A DNA stretch of 64,000 nt from Malus domestica (taxonomy: Eukaryota; Streptophyta; Magnoliopsida; Rosales; Rosaceae): the NCBI RefSeq assembly GCF_042453785.1, contig NC_091673.1, forward strand, positions 2,921,501-2,985,500, given 5' to 3'. Made by a program: the position numbers and the translations under genes. The notes under the pieces were generated by a model. That model saw nothing but the letters and a program-made list of their open reading frames with translations, was not told the DNA's origin and made no database searches. Positions 61,001 through 64,000 of this stretch are shown here, piece after piece (position 1 is the stretch's first letter; each line of letters starts with the position of its first letter).

Positions 61001-61358
61001 GACCAGATGAGACTTCAAAACAAGTTTTGGAAATTATTTCATATGTTTTGAAGTCCAAGTTGAATTCCATGAACGTAGATATATGTAATGTCTCCATGCA
61101 TTACTCAGATTTTTGAGGTACGTGGCTTAAATTTATTTGATTTGTTTGGTTTCAATTCTGCAGTAGCAGGACTCGATAGTTGTTGTCGATATAGTGCTAG
61201 GGGACCATGCATATTGATGCAGATCGCATAAAATTAAAAAAAAATAAAAATAAAGTCGCAAGAAAATTTGAAGAGCTGGATCCCGGAGAGAAGGGAGCGA
61301 CAAAAAACGCCATTCCAATTCATTGTAGTAATAGTTCTTGAATTTCACCTTTAGTTTA
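58075..61358. other. Intergenic region right of ILP1
   Basis: It begins with the ILP1 3' UTR. Other than the 144-base tandem duplication (59158-59445) I see no gene or delimitable transposon in these 3.3 kb. At 60937 a CACTACAAGAAG-like string occurs, but the CACTA terminus that I accept starts at 61359. Confidence 0.5.
59158..59445. repeat. Tandem duplication, two units of 144 bp, with CT/GA palindrome
   Basis: Unit 1 (59158-59301) and unit 2 (59302-about 59445) both open GGAACAAACAAAAGCTC and differ by one obvious substitution (aaatg/aaagg) before the CT tract. Unit 1 ends in a plain CT run. Unit 2 ends in a CT run meeting a GA run through CGATCG (about 59421-59450), giving a perfect self-complementary stretch. 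Confidence 0.95.
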
Positions 61359-61917
61359 CACTACAAGAAAATAGGGCTTCAGTGGCGATGGCAAAGCGTC
61401 ACTGAATACTACAAATTCGTCATATAATAGTACATGTGACGAATTCGGTCGTCACAAAGGTTGTCACCTATGTGGCGTCACTAATAGTATCTGTGACGAA
61501 TTTGTGATTCGTCACCTGTTCTTAGTATACGTGGCACCCGATTCCTCACATATTTTCAAGCCCAAAAGCCAATCTTGACTCAATTTGTGATGTTATAAGC
61601 ATCACAAATCCTAAAATTATGTGATGAATAGGTATATCGTCACCTGCTCCTTTAAATTGTTTATATTATATTTTAATCCATTTATTCTTTTACATATTAT
61701 CATTTTAGTAATTAAACTAGTATTTCAGCTTAATGTAATTCTGTAAATGGCAAGTACATACTATGAAACTCAATGAAAAAAAAATTCTTATAATTCAAAT
61801 ATGGGTAGTTTTTACATTAACATGTCCACAGTAACCTACAATACATCCCAATTGTAGCTTGAAAAAGATAATATCAAAACTAAAAATATTGAATTGGAGT
61901 TGTTTGCTACAAAATCT

Positions 61918-62045
61918 GTAGCATCAATAATAGGCAACGTAGAAGAAACTAGCCCTTTGAATAGGTTCAATCTTTAAAGCTCCAGCTGCATCACCACTTT
62001 TCATTTTGTAATCCATTCCAGTAGACATATCAAGAACTATTTCAC
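61918..62045 (-). pseudogene. Gene-fragment-like exon inside the CACTA element
   Basis: The minus strand encodes EIVLDMSTGMDYKMKSGDAA, then GALKIEPIQRASFFYVAYY and a stop, in one open run of about 39 codons. A second run near 62230-62290 (SIMVFIISPPIFPG, after a TTTTGCAG acceptor) could be another exon. The sequence reads like a real host protein end, but I cannot name it and no full gene is present. This fits transposon capture of host exons. Confidence 0.35.
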
Positions 62046-62885
62046 TCAAACAAAACGGTTAGGTAACCCAAATGTTGTTCAAACGCATACCTTACAGAAA
62101 ACATTATAGCAAGAAAAAAAGTGTTGATACACAAGATATATCCCTTCTACAGCACACTTGACCAAAAGGTATACATATTAACACCTATTTAAGTTATTAA
62201 ACCACTTTACCCGTATATATTTGTAACAACACCTGGAAATATAGGTGGTGATATAATGAATACCATGATTGACCTGCAAAAGACAGAAATGGATTCACAC
62301 AAGTTATTTGCTGGCCAAGCAAGTTGGACCTTTTTCTCTATATTAGTGGACCTAACCGAACACAAAGAGACCATTCCTGAAAAACAATGAGACCCAAATA
62401 TTCAATCCCAAATGACAATTAATTTATATATAAAGCAAAGCAAGTAGACTTAGTGAGTAACATGAATCCCAACTAAAATCTAAAACAAAAATCCATCACA
62501 ACAAAAGAGAATACAACACGCACACAATTACTCATATGAGCTAACAAAAGGGTTAGAAGTCAAGCAACCAAGCACCAACCTGTAATTAAAAATTAATATA
62601 AAAAAATGAGTTAACCAAACATCTGAAATGATCCAAATGTAGATTCCCACAAAACACAAGAAAGAAAAATATTGAAGTATATTACAAAACTCTACTAATC
62701 TACACTAGTGAAGGGAAAAGGGTTTGAACTTGAGATGCAGTTCGTTGACTAAGAATGTCAGGGCAATCCATCACTCATACTCTTTGTTTCTTTTTTCTTT
62801 CTCTTACATGAAGAAAGTTGAAGTTGCACTCCAAAACTAATTGAAAATAGACCAAACTTTTCTCATAACATTTTTCCCTTTCTAA

Positions 62886-63820
62886 GAGCAATTCCACCCC
62901 AGTGGACATTGCCCAGCACCTAGTCCAAAAAACTGCCCAGCCCCTTGTCAATTTGCTCCAGCCCGCAAAAGAGCCTGGCACACAGCCCAAGCCCAGCAAC
63001 AGGCCGGCCTGTTTAGCAGGCGCGTGCAGCACAAGCACGCTTGTGCGCGAGTAGCAGACCGGGTTGCAGGCGGGGGGGCCTGCTTGTCAGCCCACTTGTG
63101 TTCACCCGGAATAGGGCTACGTGGCCCTCCTCAGTGCCGTTGGATTTCCAACGGCTATTTTTTGTAGACCGTTGGATTTCCAACGGTAAAAAAAATTTAA
63201 ATTTGACTTTTAAAATGGACCGTCCGATCATAGATCAACGGTCCACGTTTTTTTCACAAAAAGTAAATAAATAAATAAAAAAAAAACAGCCCAACGGTCA
63301 TAAATATGACCGTTGGCCACGTGCCAAGTCCCTAGCTCTTGGATTTGAATATTTTTCAAATCCAACGGTCCAGATTAATTAACTATATTAAAATTCATTA
63401 AAAATTATTAAAAAATACAGAAAAATTATTAAAAAATACAGAAAATTTAAAAAAATATATAGAAATTTTTGAAAAATGTTAATTGAAAATCTTAGCGGAA
63501 ATCTATTCACAAAATAGTACGTTCAGATAATGACATGTGGCGTGACGAGATTGGTTAAAAATCCTATCCGAAATTAAAACTATTTTATTTTTTTAGTTTT
63601 TTAGACAAAATTTAAAAATATTTTAAATGGCCTGGTTGCCAGCGCATTTTGTAGGGATGGAGATCGTTTGTGCCAGCGCATTTTTTCACTAGGTGCCAGC
63701 GCATTTTTTTAGGGGTGGAGATGCCTTGGCCTATTACTGTTCATTGGAGTCTGTTACTGTTCATTTGAGTGGATAAATGCGCTGGGTGCTGGCGCAAAGT
63801 CCTTAGGGGTGAAATTGCTC
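62886..63820. mobile_element. Harbinger-type element, 935 bp, with palindromic motifs
   Basis: The flanking trinucleotide is TAA on both sides (62883-62885 and 63821-63823). The inverted ends are GAGCAATTCCACCCC and GAGCAATTTCACCCC. Inside, the palindrome CCGTTGGATTTCCAACGG occurs twice (63138 and 63168). A GCCAGCGCATTTT-like unit recurs three times near 63638-63705. The left third is GC-rich. No transposase is seen. Confidence 0.85.
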
Positions 63821-63885
63821 TAAATCACGACCTCAAAAAAACTTACCTCACATGCATTCTATCATGTCCTTTTTAAGAAAGAAAA

Positions 63886-64000
63886 AATTACCATTATTAA
63901 GGAGTGAGGGGAGGGTTCCAAACTATTACATTAATTGAGGGAAAGGGAGAATTTCGAACCGAGACACATAAGTAGAAACTCAACACCCAATCCAATAGGA
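63886..64000 (-). repeat. SINE, truncated by the window edge
   Basis: On the minus strand the sequence from the edge reads CCTATTGGATTGGGTGTTGA, then CGGTTCGAAATTC (A-box and B-box like). It ends with CCTCACTCCTTAATAATGG. This is the same order of motifs as the SINE at 36278-36423. Confidence 0.75.

Larger units (their letters stand above)
61359..64000. mobile_element. CACTA element, left end, extends past the window
   Basis: The terminus is CACTACAAGAAAATAGGGC, the classic En/Spm-type end. Over the next 250 bases there are repeated GTGACGAATT, CGTCAC and TTCGTCAC motifs in both orientations, typical subterminal repeats. The matching right end (ending TTGTAGTG) is not seen before 64000, so the element may be truncated or run on. 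A Harbinger-type element and a SINE lie inside this interval; some of the region may not belong to the CACTA element. Confidence 0.8.

Noticed and set aside
1-64000. LTR retrotransposons, virus-derived elements, CRISPR, tRNA or rRNA genes
   Set aside because: No paired long direct repeats with primer-binding and polypurine features, no gag-pol-type frames, no spaced direct-repeat arrays and no intact tRNA-like fold were recognised by eye. A degenerate case could be missed.

Overview
The window is plant nuclear DNA: AT-rich, intron-bearing, and full of short transposons between genes. Protein matches are all to core eudicot families, and the MITE and SINE types resemble those I know from Rosaceae (apple/pear tribe). 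That last placement is inference and was not tested by a search.

Eight protein genes can be supported. From left to right they are: a plastid methionine aminopeptidase (602-3565, minus), a RAV/TEMPRANILLO AP2-B3 repressor (8292-9512, minus), a malectin-like LRR receptor-like protein without kinase (23300-27417, minus), a galacturonosyltransferase-like GT8 enzyme (33309-34382, plus), the thylakoid state-transition kinase STN7 (36845-40011, plus), a 50-residue DVL/ROTUNDIFOLIA peptide (44099-44251, plus), the DNA-damage NAC factor SOG1 (48876-51972, minus) and an ILP1/GCFC protein (53006-58074, plus). For the spliced genes I worked out exon borders by hand. All reading frames close and the totals are multiples of three (365, 629, 586, 456 and 929 residues for MAP1, RLP, STN7, SOG1 and ILP1).

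The gene set does not form a pathway, but the order is informative. From memory, the Arabidopsis counterparts lie in three small clusters around RAV1, TEM1 and RAV2/TEM2 on chromosome 1. This window carries neighbours from all three clusters together, as expected of an ancestral block that Arabidopsis duplicated and then thinned. ILP1 is the exception; it is on another chromosome there.

The intergenic space is a transposon nursery. I can delimit many elements by inverted ends and target-site duplications (TSDs): Mutator-like MITEs with 9-10 bp TSDs (11706, 15859, 29967, 30238, 47299), hAT-like elements with 8 bp TSDs (20984, 28837, 35842, 45693), Harbinger-type elements with 3 bp TSDs (16614, 62886), a CACTA end (61359), tRNA-derived SINEs (36278 and 63886), a LINE RNase H remnant (21886) and a three-copy family that includes one nested insertion (4237, 12246, 31096). 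I saw no LTR retroelement, virus-derived gene, tRNA, rRNA or CRISPR. The 13.8 kb between the RAV gene and the receptor-like gene holds no recognisable protein gene.
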